A stretch of DNA of 64,000 bases from Ignavibacteriota bacterium (GTDB taxonomy: Bacteria; Bacteroidota; Ignavibacteria; Tepidaquicellales; OLB5), in NCBI GenBank assembly GCA_003820375.1, contig RPQH01000003.1:1-64000 (forward strand), read 5' to 3'. Each line of letters opens with the position of its first letter. Positions within the stretch are counted from its first letter, which is position 1. The notes under the pieces were generated by a model. That model ran no database searches and was not told the origin of the DNA. It saw only the letters and a program-made list of their open reading frames with translations. A program made the translations under genes and the position numbers. Shown in pieces: positions 39,146-49,760 of this stretch.

Positions 39146-41305
39146 TTATTTAATTAAAATCATTTTCTTAGTATCTGAAAATGTTTCGGTTTCTAATTTA
39201 TAAAAGTAAATCCCACTGGCAAAATTACTGCCATCCCATTCAACTTCATAATTACCAGCATTTTCCTTCTGATTCACAATAACCGAAACTTCTTTTCCTG
39301 TTATATCAAAAATAGATAATCTGACATAACAAGACAGTTTTAATGTATAACAAATATTAGTTGAAGGATTAAAAGGATTCGGATAATTTTGTTCTAAATA
39401 AAATATATTAGGAACATTCTTCGAAATATTTATAACATCGATTGGCTGCCCGCCTCCATTTGTAGTTTTTAATATTAATCCCATACTGCCAACAGCAATA
39501 CCTGAATTTTCATTAATAAAAGCCACACTATTTAATCTTGCATCTGGAATAATAGTGTTTTGGAAAAACCAATTTAGCCCATTATTTGTAGATCTGACTA
39601 TTGAAGATGGGGTAGTGGCTAATGTTTTCCATCCTACAGCACTAATCTGGTTATTAGTTACAGATATTGAATAGAAAATTAGATTCCCGGTAAAAGCAAT
39701 CGTCCATGATGCCCCCCCATTTGTAGATTTAGCTATATTACCTATTGTCTGATCACTGTTAATAGAATAACCGGTTACCCATCCGGTATTATCATTGAGA
39801 AATAAAACATCTCTAATATTGTTGTTTGAAGTGAGGCAATTCAAAGGTATCCAGTTATTTCCTTGGTCTGTCGTCTTATATATTTTTCCAGCATCAGATC
39901 CAATCCATCCTGTTGCATTATTAATGAAGTATACTGAATATAATTCAATTGATGGAATCTGAATATAGCTCCAATTTTGTCCGCCATTAATTGTTTTGAA
40001 AATATATCCATTATGATTTTCAATATCATTTCCAGTTGCCCAGCCATAATTTTGATCAGCGAAATGAATTGACCAAGGACCAATATCTAAATATGTACAT
40101 TGAGTTGTCCAATTCAAACCTCCGTTTAAAGTTTTACTAACAACAAACTTATCCAATACTGCACCCTCGAGCAACCATCCTGTATTTTCATTAATAAAAT
40201 AAATATCCTGTTTGTTATTCCCGTCAAAACTAACATCCTTCCAAGAATCCCCTCCATTTGTAGATTTCAAAAGTACTAGTTTATCATCTGTTATCCATAT
40301 AATATCTTGATTTACATAAAAAACATTCGTAAAATTTCCATCATAACCATCTTTAATATCAATCCAGTTAAGCCCTGAATTAGTTGTTTTATATAAAACT
40401 TTACTTAATCCAGGCTCATCTGTATTCTCGCCACCGGTAACAAAGCCGGTTGATTCATTAATCATCTTCATATCGTATAATTCAATGTTTGCATATGAAG
40501 TTTGAGTATTCCAGTTTATTCCACCATCTGAAGTTTTATAAATTTTATTATCATCACCTGCTACCCAGCCCGTTTGAGGATTTACAAAGTAAGTACATAA
40601 TAAATTAATATTGCTTAAGTTTGTTGTTGTCCAGTTCACACCACCATTTGATGTTATTATTACTTTTCCACCTGTACCAACACAACATCCATTTAAACTA
40701 TCTACGAAAAAAATATCTTTTAGATTAACAAAAGTAGAACTCCATTGTTCATTCCAAGTAAGACCGCCATCCGATGTTTTTCTGATATTTTGTAAACCAA
40801 TATCCCATCCTGTATTTTCATTAATGAAAAAAAGCTTTCCAATGCCTGAGCTATTTGTAAGTTGTACCCAGTTTTCACCCCCATTTGTTGACTTTTTCAG
40901 AGAACCCGACAAATCTTTACACCATCCTGTCGATTCATTCAGAAATAAAATTAGCAAAACAGATGAACTAATTGGACAAATATTTTCCCAGTTCTCTCCA
41001 CCATTTGTAGTTTTAAAAATATCACTTGGTGATGATACCCAGCCTGTGTTATCATTTAAAAAGAATAAAGAATAAAGAATTGGAAATGAATTAATTTTAT
41101 TCATTGAATACCAATTAATTCCATTATTTGTGCTCTTATAAATGACATAATTTTCATTTAAATACATAGTAGAAGAATTTGGGAATACCCAAATATTCGT
41201 AAAAGGGACTTCACTTGATATAACTTGCCAGTCAGTAAATTGAGAGTAAATTAAATAATTATTATATATAATAACTGAAAGAATAATCGGGAAAAGTTTC
41301 TTCAT
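39146..41305 (-). CDS. Secreted YCF48-like repeat protein with T9SS sorting domain
   Basis: Many 'TGW...KTTNGGxNW' units; NYPNPFNPSTNICYTLK...SGIYFYKLETETFSDTKKMILIK. Confidence 0.92.
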   Translation of the reverse strand: MKKLFPIILSVIIYNNYLIYSQFTDWQVISSEVPFTNIWVFPNSSTMYLNENYVIYKSTNNGINWYSMNKINSFPILYSLFFLNDNTGWVSSPSDIFKTTNGGENWENICPISSSVLLILFLNESTGWCKDLSGSLKKSTNGGENWVQLTNSSGIGKLFFINENTGWDIGLQNIRKTSDGGLTWNEQWSSTFVNLKDIFFVDSLNGCCVGTGGKVIITSNGGVNWTTTNLSNINLLCTYFVNPQTGWVAGDDNKIYKTSDGGINWNTQTSYANIELYDMKMINESTGFVTGGENTDEPGLSKVLYKTTNSGLNWIDIKDGYDGNFTNVFYVNQDIIWITDDKLVLLKSTNGGDSWKDVSFDGNNKQDIYFINENTGWLLEGAVLDKFVVSKTLNGGLNWTTQCTYLDIGPWSIHFADQNYGWATGNDIENHNGYIFKTINGGQNWSYIQIPSIELYSVYFINNATGWIGSDAGKIYKTTDQGNNWIPLNCLTSNNNIRDVLFLNDNTGWVTGYSINSDQTIGNIAKSTNGGASWTIAFTGNLIFYSISVTNNQISAVGWKTLATTPSSIVRSTNNGLNWFFQNTIIPDARLNSVAFINENSGIAVGSMGLILKTTNGGGQPIDVINISKNVPNIFYLEQNYPNPFNPSTNICYTLKLSCYVRLSIFDITGKEVSVIVNQKENAGNYEVEWDGSNFASGIYFYKLETETFSDTKKMILIK

Positions 41306-42033
41306 GGCTGTTTTGAATTTTTTTTTAGTATTAAAATTTCTTTTCTACTCAGCTCTCTCCACTCACCCATTCTCATTCCCTTCAAATTCAATCCTGCGTA
41401 TTCAATTCTTTTCAGCTTGCGGACAAATAACCCAACAGCTTCAAGCATTTTCCTGACCTGCCTGTTTCTGCCTTCATGGATTATTATTCTGAATTGCTTA
41501 TTATCTGTCTTGGGAATTATGCTGACTCTCGCTTTTGATGTCTTTTTGCCTTCTATATGCACACCTTCTGTCAGTCTTTTTAAAGCTTTTTCATCCATTG
41601 GACGGTTTATTTTCACAAGGTAAGTTTTTTCGACTTCATGCTTCGGATGCATAAGCTTATTTGCAAGCTCACCGTCGTTTGTTAACAGTAATAAACCTTC
41701 GGTATCATAATCAAGCCGTCCAACAGGGTAAATTCTTTCTCTTACTTTTACAAGGTCAATTACGGTAGGACGGTTTTTTTCGTCGGAAGTTGTGGTTATA
41801 TATCCTGCGGGTTTATTGAGAAGTATATAAAGTAATCTTTGCGTGTTCCTTATTACTTCTCCGTCTACTTTTATTATATCTGTCCCGGGGTTTATCTTTG
41901 TACCAAGCTCGGTTATTGTTCTGCCGTTTACGCTTACTCTTCCTTCCGATATCAGTTCATCTGTTTTCCTTCTCGATGAATGCCCCGAACCTGATATGTA
42001 TTTGTTTAATCTTACAATGTTCTCTTCACTCAT
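41302..42033 (-). CDS. Pseudouridine synthase (RluB/RsuA family)
   Basis: S4 'RLNKYISGSGHSSRRKTDELISEGRV'; 'YPVGRLDYDTEGLLLLTNDGELANKLMHPKHEVEKTYLV'. Confidence 0.95.
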   Translation of the reverse strand: MSEENIVRLNKYISGSGHSSRRKTDELISEGRVSVNGRTITELGTKINPGTDIIKVDGEVIRNTQRLLYILLNKPAGYITTTSDEKNRPTVIDLVKVRERIYPVGRLDYDTEGLLLLTNDGELANKLMHPKHEVEKTYLVKINRPMDEKALKRLTEGVHIEGKKTSKARVSIIPKTDNKQFRIIIHEGRNRQVRKMLEAVGLFVRKLKRIEYAGLNLKGMRMGEWRELSRKEILILKKNSKQP

Positions 42034-42844
42034 TTATTTCATCATTACCGCTTATTTCAGTTTCTTCATTATTAGCGGAGGTTTCCTCAATTGATTCTTC
42101 TACTTTTACTTCTTCTTTAATCTCTTCATTGCTTCCGTTGTCAGATGAATTATCACCGTTAACATTTGAACCGTTAGCTGATTGTCCTGAGCCGTTTGCT
42201 GCAGAGTTGCTGTCTGCATGTTTAGCTTTTATTAAATTTATTTCTTCATAGAAATCTATATCCGATTGTGACACACCTTCCGGCGGACCTGATTTAATAA
42301 TTTCATCAATTGCTTTAAGCGGCGGAAAGTCTGCAATAGAGTTAATACCAAGATATTCAAGCATTGTATCTGTCGTTCCGTACAGCATTGGTCTCCCGGG
42401 TGCTTCGGCTCTGCCTTTTATTGTGATAAGGTCCTTCTCAAGCAATGAGCCTATAATATAATCCACATTCACTCCCCTGACTGCTTCAATCTCCGGTCTT
42501 GTTATCGGCTGGTTATATGCAATAATAGCAAGTGTTTCCAGTGCTGACTGCGATAATCTTCTTTTGGCTTTTTCTTTGCTCAGCCTTGCAAGCCACGGTG
42601 CATAATCTTTCTTTGTAACAAACCTGAATGCACCTGCTACCGGCACTATCTGAAATGAATACTCGTCGCTGTTGTATTTATCCATTAGCTCAATAACTGC
42701 CTGTTCAATACTCTTTATATCAGCCGAAAAACCGCTTAGCTCCTTCTCCTGGTTAATAATATCCTTCATCTCTTTAAGAGATAACGGTTTATCAGAGGAG
42801 AAAATAAGAACTTCAACAATATTTTTTAGTATGTTATTCTTCAT
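42026..42844 (-). CDS. scpB: SMC-Scp complex subunit ScpB
   Basis: 'VEVLIFSSDKPLSLKEMKDI', 'LSQSALETLAIIAYNQPITRPEIEAVRGVN'. Confidence 0.95.
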   Translation of the reverse strand: MKNNILKNIVEVLIFSSDKPLSLKEMKDIINQEKELSGFSADIKSIEQAVIELMDKYNSDEYSFQIVPVAGAFRFVTKKDYAPWLARLSKEKAKRRLSQSALETLAIIAYNQPITRPEIEAVRGVNVDYIIGSLLEKDLITIKGRAEAPGRPMLYGTTDTMLEYLGINSIADFPPLKAIDEIIKSGPPEGVSQSDIDFYEEINLIKAKHADSNSAANGSGQSANGSNVNGDNSSDNGSNEEIKEEVKVEESIEETSANNEETEISGNDEINE

Positions 42845-42850
42845 TTAATT

Positions 42851-43645
42851 TTATAATTCGCTAAACCGGAAATCCTCAGGCAATTCACCTATTTTAAATA
42901 TAATAAAATCTGTTAAATTTTCATTTATTTTAATTCCTATAATACCGTTCTTTGCCATCTCAAGTACTGCAATAAATGTAACAACTATCCGTAATTTTTC
43001 ACTCATTGCATTGATCAAATTAAGAAACGATACATATTCACTCTTAACACACTCATTCATAACATATTCAACCTGTTCTTCAAGTGTAACATTGAACCTC
43101 ATTATGTTATGGACTACCTCTTTAGGGCGGTGGTCCATAGCAAATTTAAACGATTTAATCAGGTTGTAAAGTGTCAGGTTTTGAATGCTTGCATCTTCTT
43201 CTGCCGCTTCATCGATTCTATAATCCCCTGTAAAATCATTCCTGTAATAAGCTTTCCTGTTCTCTTCTTCAAATTCAGCTATTTCAGCAGAAGCATCTTT
43301 ATATCTTTTGTATTCAAGCAGCCGTTTTACAAGCTCATATCTCGGGTCTTCTTCCTCTTCAATTTCCTCGTCGCCTGAAAATATCATCATTTTAGCTTTT
43401 ATCTGGATAAGTGTGGCCGCCATTAAAATAAACTCGCTTGCCACTTCTAAATCCAGTACCTGCATATAGTTAACGTATTCACAAAATTCATTCGTAATTT
43501 TGGAAATAGGGATATCGTGAATATCCAGCTCATCACGCTGAATAAAAAACAATAAAAGGTCAAGCGGACCCTCGAATTCATTGAGCTTAATCCGGTACAT
43601 ATATGGTAAAATATAACGATATTTCGATATAAATGCTATGAACAT
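42851..43645 (-). CDS. scpA: Segregation and condensation protein ScpA
   Basis: 'FEGPLDLLLFFIQRDELDIHDIPISKITNEF...ASEFILMAATLIQIKAKMM'; start likely internal at MYRIKLNEFEG. Confidence 0.93.
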   Translation of the reverse strand: MFIAFISKYRYILPYMYRIKLNEFEGPLDLLLFFIQRDELDIHDIPISKITNEFCEYVNYMQVLDLEVASEFILMAATLIQIKAKMMIFSGDEEIEEEEDPRYELVKRLLEYKRYKDASAEIAEFEEENRKAYYRNDFTGDYRIDEAAEEDASIQNLTLYNLIKSFKFAMDHRPKEVVHNIMRFNVTLEEQVEYVMNECVKSEYVSFLNLINAMSEKLRIVVTFIAVLEMAKNGIIGIKINENLTDFIIFKIGELPEDFRFSEL

Positions 43646-43752
43646 TTATTGTAAATCACCCATATAAATACTAAATATTACAATGTAATAACAGGTACTT
43701 ATAAAAATATTTTTTATATAGAGGTAAGTGAAAACGAAAAATGCAAATAAAA

Positions 43753-43778
43753 AAACCGGGCTCTGAAAAACCCGGTTT
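43753..43778 (-). terminator. Rho-independent terminator
   Basis: AAACCGGG ctctgaaaaa CCCGGTTT followed by T-run on minus strand. Confidence 0.85.
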
Positions 43779-43845
43779 CAATAATATTTAACTTGAGTGC
43801 TTTCCGTCATAACATAATAATGTCATCCCTTCGGGATTCTTTCCT

Positions 43846-43895
43846 TACAAACCTTACAAACCTTATAAACTTACAAACCTTATAAACCTTATAAA
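43846..43895. repeat. 9-bp tandem array (CCTTATAAA)n
   Basis: CCTTACAAACCTTACAAACCTTATAAAC...; related array at 44021-44060. Confidence 0.9.
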
Positions 43896-43900
43896 TTTTA

Positions 43901-44016
43901 AATCTCCGTATCAGTTATGGGATTGCTTCGCTTCCCTTATTTACCTGGTTTCTCATAAATCTTTAATCACCGAACTTAATATAATACATCGGAAATAGTT
44001 TGAGCTCGCAATTAAT
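43901..44016 (+). repeat. Dispersed ~115 bp element, copy 4 of 5
   Basis: CTCCGTATCAGTTATGGGATTGCTTCGCTTCCC ... GAGCTCGCAATTA. Confidence 0.85.
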
Positions 44017-44065
44017 CTCTTCCTTATAAACCTTATAAACCTTATAAACCTTACAAACTTATCCC

Positions 44066-46312
44066 CTATTTCAGTAAGAACCTGAAACCTGCATAATATT
44101 CTCTTCCCTTAGTTGGACCCCAATTTAAAGATGTATCGAAATATTGCCCAAAGGGATTCTCTGCACTGATTATAGGATTATCCTGTTTGAAATTGAGAAG
44201 ATTTTCTACTCCTGCGTAAATTTCAAACTTATCAAAATTCTTATTGAGCTGTGCATTCATGAGTATATACGGCTCAGATTCTTCCGGTAACTGATACTCA
44301 ACAGGATTAGCTGATGTTGAAGGCAAACGCTGTTTACCAAACCATTGCAAACCTGCACTTGCACTCCATGAGTTGCTCTTAGGTGCATAAGATATTGTGG
44401 ATAATATCCTGTGCTTTGAGTTAAACGGCTGGTCATATCTTTTTCCGTTCAAATCATATTTCTGGTCAACTAATTTATAAGCAAGCTTCAGGTCAAAGTT
44501 ACTGTAAATATTTATATTCGCCTCTGCCTGGAAAACATTCGAGAATGCTTTTCCATCAAGATTTGTAAAAATTACTTTACCTGGATCCGAATCAAAATCG
44601 GGAATTACTTTGCTGTAAAAATCAGTCCTGTAAAAATCAACATTCAGGTTACCGCCAATTTTACCAAAGCTAAAATAATAAAGCAGGTCTGCGCCATAGT
44701 TCAATATTCTTTCCGGCTTAAGTCCATTTTCAATTACAATATCTTTAGCACTTGCAAGTATATTTGTGTTTTCACTCAGCAAATTAACCGTCCTGAAACC
44801 GGTACCTATTGATGCACGAATTACAAGCAATTCATCCGGCTGATACCTGAATAATACACGCGGTGTAACTATAAGCTTATGTTCATTATGATAATCAAGC
44901 CTGATGCCGGTCAAAAGAGATGCTTTATCATTCAGGAATCTGAATGAATTTTCAGCGAATACTCCGGGAATCGATTCTTTTTTAACATAATTTCCTGCAT
45001 ATGTTTTGTTTGTTGAACCAGTAAACTTAACTGTTTCATCAATGTTCAGGTATTTATAACTTGCACCTGTTTTCATACTGCTTCCCAATACATCAAACTC
45101 ATAAAATCCCGACACGGAAAAATTTTCCTGCTTTGCACTATATTGTGTTATTCCGTAAAAAGATTTCTGGTCATAATAAGATGAACTTAAATATAACTTC
45201 ATTCCATTTTCATCACTGAATTGTTTGCTGAACCTGGAATAACCCTCTATGGAATTTATATTAACTGTCTGGCCATATATTTTATTACTGCCTTCATCAC
45301 TTTTAATATTAAAATTTTTCTGACCGCCAATTCTTTCTTCATTCCATAATCTTCCTGCAATATTGAAATCGGTTTTATTTTTTTTATCGGAAAATTTCCA
45401 TTTATTATAAGCAACATATCTGGTAACAAGCGGGTTATCAAGGAACCCATCACTGTTATCATCAATCCTGTTTGATTTTTGTATCGAATGGAACGTTAAT
45501 ATTGTGTTCAGCTTTTCGTTAAAGCTGTGTGTCAAATTCATGTTCATTTGTTTTTCAAGCATGCTGTTTACAAAGCCATTAATTAGCAGCCTGTCAGATA
45601 CATCATAATCTTTGAGAAGGACATTCATAATACCGCTTATCGATTCATAACCCTGCAATACCGAATTGGAACCCTTTGAAATTGTTATCTTATCAATAAG
45701 CGTTCCCGGTATACTGCTGACACCGTATTTAACATTTAAGCCGTTCATTAAGGGCATATTATCAATAAGTATTTGTGTGTAAGCTCCTTCAAGTCCAAGT
45801 ATCTTAAGTTCCTTGCTGTCGGTTAAAATATCCGTTACAGCTACTTCAACCGATGAGTTTCTTCCAAAACATCCGGCAAGATCACAGCAGGCATCTTTCA
45901 CTAATTCCTGTGAAGTTATTATCTCGGTTTTTGCTTCATAATTCCCAAAGTAAGTTGAATTCTTGTCATCTGTTATTTCAATCGTTCCGGTGGTTGTATT
46001 TGATTGTAATACAATCTCTAAATCATTACTGCCGTCTGCTTCGACCGTGTCCGTTTTGAACCCGGAATAAGTTACGACAAGTTTTTTTTCGGTAATTCCA
46101 GTCAGAGATATTTCGAAATTACCGTTTCCGTCTGTGATGGTTCCTTTTGTTGTACCCATCCATTTTACGATTGCATCTTCCAGCTTTTCCTTTTTATTAT
46201 CCGCTTCACCGTATACTGTACCTTTTACACTTTGTGAATAGATAATGTTAGCCGCCAAAAAGAAGTATAATGATATTAATATTAAGTATAGTTTTATTGA
46301 TTTCATTTTCAT
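44066..46312 (-). CDS. TonB-dependent receptor with N-terminal carboxypeptidase-regulatory-like domain
   Basis: Signal peptide; 'VKGTVYGEADNKKEKLEDAIVKWMGTTKGTITDGNGNFEI'; plug with 'CCDLAGCFGRN'; C-terminal beta-barrel. Confidence 0.92.
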   Translation of the reverse strand: MKMKSIKLYLILISLYFFLAANIIYSQSVKGTVYGEADNKKEKLEDAIVKWMGTTKGTITDGNGNFEISLTGITEKKLVVTYSGFKTDTVEADGSNDLEIVLQSNTTTGTIEITDDKNSTYFGNYEAKTEIITSQELVKDACCDLAGCFGRNSSVEVAVTDILTDSKELKILGLEGAYTQILIDNMPLMNGLNVKYGVSSIPGTLIDKITISKGSNSVLQGYESISGIMNVLLKDYDVSDRLLINGFVNSMLEKQMNMNLTHSFNEKLNTILTFHSIQKSNRIDDNSDGFLDNPLVTRYVAYNKWKFSDKKNKTDFNIAGRLWNEERIGGQKNFNIKSDEGSNKIYGQTVNINSIEGYSRFSKQFSDENGMKLYLSSSYYDQKSFYGITQYSAKQENFSVSGFYEFDVLGSSMKTGASYKYLNIDETVKFTGSTNKTYAGNYVKKESIPGVFAENSFRFLNDKASLLTGIRLDYHNEHKLIVTPRVLFRYQPDELLVIRASIGTGFRTVNLLSENTNILASAKDIVIENGLKPERILNYGADLLYYFSFGKIGGNLNVDFYRTDFYSKVIPDFDSDPGKVIFTNLDGKAFSNVFQAEANINIYSNFDLKLAYKLVDQKYDLNGKRYDQPFNSKHRILSTISYAPKSNSWSASAGLQWFGKQRLPSTSANPVEYQLPEESEPYILMNAQLNKNFDKFEIYAGVENLLNFKQDNPIISAENPFGQYFDTSLNWGPTKGREYYAGFRFLLK

Positions 46313-46326
46313 TTCAGGTTCAGATA

Positions 46327-46725
46327 TTATTGTTTAGTGTAATTATTAAGGTAACTTTCTGCATCTTTTTCGAACTTTGTTTTGCATCCCTTAGAACAGA
46401 AATAATATTTTACATTATCATTAACTGCAGATAATTCTTTTTTTGCATCATCTTCATCACAAACCGGGCACCGTAAATCTCCGGTTAAAAATTTTGCCGG
46501 TTCTTTTTTGAATGACTTCAGGCATCCTTCACAGCAGAATGTCATATCATTATTAAGATACTTATATTCTACGCCTCCGCCTGCTTCGATTGTTTCTTTT
46601 GATACAGGGCAAACCATTGCTGTGTCTGACATATTATTACCGTTTACGGCAGAGTAATTATTATCATTTTGTGATATTATTATTCCAAAAATTAACAGGA
46701 GTAAAAAACCTATTATAGATTTCAT
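46327..46725 (-). CDS. YHS/TRASH-like metal-binding secreted protein
   Basis: 'CPVSKETIEAGGGVEYKYLNNDMTFCCEGCLKSFKKEPAKFL' and second 'CPVCDEDD...YYFCSKGCKTKFEKDAESYL'. Confidence 0.85.
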   Translation of the reverse strand: MKSIIGFLLLLIFGIIISQNDNNYSAVNGNNMSDTAMVCPVSKETIEAGGGVEYKYLNNDMTFCCEGCLKSFKKEPAKFLTGDLRCPVCDEDDAKKELSAVNDNVKYYFCSKGCKTKFEKDAESYLNNYTKQ

Positions 46726-46807
46726 ATAACTTTCTATTATCGAAAATTTATAAATTAATTGTTATTTCTTGCTTGAAATTTTAAGGTAAAAATGCGCTTG
46801 GAGAGGC

Positions 46808-47224
46808 TTAAATCCTCAGATTTGAAACTGACAAGTAAATATTGGAGGAATCGAATTTAAGAATAGCATATGTAAATCCCTGAAGCTCAGTAATTACAGG
46901 ATTTTCTGATGTAGTATAAACTTCCGGGAATAAATTACTTATTACATTTATAGAAGCAGGAAAAGTGTATTGATGATTTGGCTGGTCACTCTCATGTATA
47001 TCACAGCAGTCCTTTTCAACAGTATTTTTATCATTTGAATCCTTTTCACTGCTTTCACATGTTTCATCCATTTCACAGCAGTTGCTGCTGCACTTATGAT
47101 GGATATCTTCTTCAATGGCACAATCGAGATGCGAAACCGCATAAGAAATATTTCCTGTTAATAATATCATAACAGATAGTAAAACACAGATTATATTTCT
47201 TTTGCTTTTATTCATGTGATACAA
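46808..47224 (-). CDS. Cys/His-rich small secreted protein
   Basis: 'HLDCAIEEDIHHKCSSNCCEMDETCESSEKDSNDKNTVEKDCCDIHESDQPNH'. Confidence 0.7.
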   Translation of the reverse strand: MYHMNKSKRNIICVLLSVMILLTGNISYAVSHLDCAIEEDIHHKCSSNCCEMDETCESSEKDSNDKNTVEKDCCDIHESDQPNHQYTFPASINVISNLFPEVYTTSENPVITELQGFTYAILKFDSSNIYLSVSNLRI

Positions 47225-47387
47225 AGATAATGATTACCCGGTTTAAAAGAAAATGATTTATATCATAAAATAAGTTAATATTAGTCCTATAATTTCATTT
47301 TTTCATTTTTTGAGATCATGTATAACAATAGTTTATAACTAATGTAAATCCGGAATAGTTTCATAATGATATGAAAGTACAAATAAA

Positions 47388-47408
47388 AACGAGCCATTTG
47401 GGCTCGTT
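47388..47408 (-). terminator. Rho-independent terminator downstream of PBP1A
   Basis: AACGAGCC atttg GGCTCGTT; T-rich tract on minus strand. Confidence 0.8.
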
Positions 47409-47450
47409 CTTTAGAAAACCAAATCAACAAACTCTTAATTCATAATTATT

Positions 47451-49760
47451 TCAAAATCCAATGCTTCCGGGCGGCGGCTCATTGTTCGTTTCCTGGGGAA
47501 CAACATCTATTGCCGCGTGTGTAATTGTGCATGTCCTGTTGGCAAATTTTTTCAATACAAGGTCAACAGAAGAAGGACATGTAGAATTTGCTTTTAATCC
47601 GGAAACCATGCAAACACTTGTCTCTTCAACTTCAGGGGGCATTTCAAAATATGCAAGCGGCATAGTAGTTGACTCATCATCATAAACATATTTCATAAAC
47701 CGTCCCCATATCGGAGCAGCGGCTTTACCGCCCTGTCCGTACCATCCGCCAAACTTTATTCTCGGGTCATCAAAGCCAACCCAAACACCTGCAACAAGCT
47801 GGGGTGTAAATCCGACAAACCATGCATCGGTAAAATCCTGAGTTGTTCCGGTTTTACCTGCGGCAGGTCTGTGGAACCATGCTCTTATGCTTGACGCCGT
47901 ACCGCCATCGACTACATCTTCTAACATATCAGACATGATGTAAGCAGTACCTTCACTTATTACTTCCCTGCTCTCCGGCATGAACTCTTCTATAAGGTTT
48001 CCGTTCCGGTCTTCTATCTTCAGTATTGCAATAGGTTCAACCCATATGCCTTCATTTGCAAATACACCGAATGCATTTGTCATTTCAAGCGGAGAAACTT
48101 CACCTACACCAAGTGCAAGCGAAAGAACATTCGGCAATTCCCCGTTAACACCCATCTTATGAGCTAACCTAATTACCTGGTCAATTGGTGCAATCTCCAT
48201 TGCAGTTCTTACCGCAACAATATTAATCGAATGCTGTACTGCTGTTCTGAGAGAAACCATTCCACCGGTACCCCCGCCTTTCGGCTCCCAGCTCTTTCCC
48301 CCTATTACAACTCTCAATGGGTCGTTAGAAATTGTGTAAGCCGGTGAATAACCGTTATCGATTGCAGTTGTATAAACAAACGGTTTAAATGATGAACCCG
48401 GCTGCCGCTTTATCTGAGTTACATGGTTTAATCCATATTTAAACGGGAAATTCGGGTTCTGCCCTACCATTGCTTTTACATGACCTGTATGAGGGTCAAT
48501 TACACAAAAGCCAACCTGTACTGCTATTTCTCTTTCCTTTACTGTCTCAATAAACTTGTCATCCGATTTCAGGCGGTTATATATTTTTTGCCTGTCCGTG
48601 TCTGTCTTTGCTTTTTTATATTCATCACTTTGCTTTATGCTTTTTTCAATAGCATCAGCCAGTATCTGCTTATTATTCTTCCAGTTCCAGGTTGTATTAA
48701 ATGTTCTTTGAAATTCTTTCAGATGATTGGTAACGGCATCAACTGCATGTTTCTGGTACCTGGTGTCAAGAGTTGTTGTGATAACAAGCCCGTCACGGTA
48801 AAGATTGAACCCGTATTTCTCTGCCTTTTTTTCTAGCTGCTGCCTTACATATTCCGTGAACTGCGGAGCAAACCCGGATGTTGATGCAACTTCTTTTTTA
48901 CCCGGAGCTCTTACAGGGTCATTCTTTGCAAGCTCATATACATCTTTGGTTATAAAATCTACATCGAGCATATTGTTGAGAACAATATCCCTTCTCTCTT
49001 TACATGCCTCAGGATTCTCAATAGGATCATACCTTCCCGAAGGATTCTTCAGCATTCCTATGAGCATTGCACATTCATCCAGCGTAAGCTCTGTTGCAGA
49101 TTTATCGAAAAATGTTTTAGCTGCGGCTTCAACTCCATATGCACCTCTGCCAAAATATACCTGGTTCATGTAAAGAAGCAGTATCTCCTCTTTTGTATAA
49201 GTCTTCTCTATCTGGACAGATGTTATAGCTTCTCTAAGCTTTCTTGTAAGTGATATTTTATTACCAATAGTATTCGGATACAGGTTTCTTGCCAGCTGCT
49301 GTGTAATAGTGCTTGCACCTTCCTTTACCGAAAAGCTCATCAGGTTCTTAACTGTTGCCTTAACTATTCTGTCGATATCCACACCCCAGTGCTTATAGAA
49401 CTTCCTGTCTTCGGTAGCTATTAATGCATTAATAAGGTCTTTTGGAATGCCGTCTATAGAAACAATAGTTCTGTTCTGAATATAGAACTGGTCAATAAGC
49501 TCACCGTCTTCTGAGTATATTCTTGATGCAATATCTGTTTTGGGATTTTCCAGTGCAGAAAGAGATGGAAGGTCTTTAAATAAATAAGCCGCCCCTATAC
49601 CAATAAATATAATAATTGCAACAGTAACAACCAATACAGCACGCCAGAAATATGATGATGACCTCTTTTTTTTCTTCATCATACTGCGTCTGTATTCCCT
49701 GTTATTAAAATACTTCTCTCTTTGTTCCGATGCGTCCTGCTTTTTTTTACTTTTCAGCAT
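47451..49760 (-). CDS. Penicillin-binding protein 1A (transglycosylase/transpeptidase)
   Basis: 'ALIATEDRKFYKHWGVD', 'EGASTITQQLARNLY', 'QPGSSFKPFVYTTAID', 'AAGKTGTTQDFTDAWFVGFTPQLVAGVWVGFDD'. Confidence 0.97.
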   Translation of the reverse strand: MLKSKKKQDASEQREKYFNNREYRRSMMKKKKRSSSYFWRAVLVVTVAIIIFIGIGAAYLFKDLPSLSALENPKTDIASRIYSEDGELIDQFYIQNRTIVSIDGIPKDLINALIATEDRKFYKHWGVDIDRIVKATVKNLMSFSVKEGASTITQQLARNLYPNTIGNKISLTRKLREAITSVQIEKTYTKEEILLLYMNQVYFGRGAYGVEAAAKTFFDKSATELTLDECAMLIGMLKNPSGRYDPIENPEACKERRDIVLNNMLDVDFITKDVYELAKNDPVRAPGKKEVASTSGFAPQFTEYVRQQLEKKAEKYGFNLYRDGLVITTTLDTRYQKHAVDAVTNHLKEFQRTFNTTWNWKNNKQILADAIEKSIKQSDEYKKAKTDTDRQKIYNRLKSDDKFIETVKEREIAVQVGFCVIDPHTGHVKAMVGQNPNFPFKYGLNHVTQIKRQPGSSFKPFVYTTAIDNGYSPAYTISNDPLRVVIGGKSWEPKGGGTGGMVSLRTAVQHSINIVAVRTAMEIAPIDQVIRLAHKMGVNGELPNVLSLALGVGEVSPLEMTNAFGVFANEGIWVEPIAILKIEDRNGNLIEEFMPESREVISEGTAYIMSDMLEDVVDGGTASSIRAWFHRPAAGKTGTTQDFTDAWFVGFTPQLVAGVWVGFDDPRIKFGGWYGQGGKAAAPIWGRFMKYVYDDESTTMPLAYFEMPPEVEETSVCMVSGLKANSTCPSSVDLVLKKFANRTCTITHAAIDVVPQETNNEPPPGSIGF

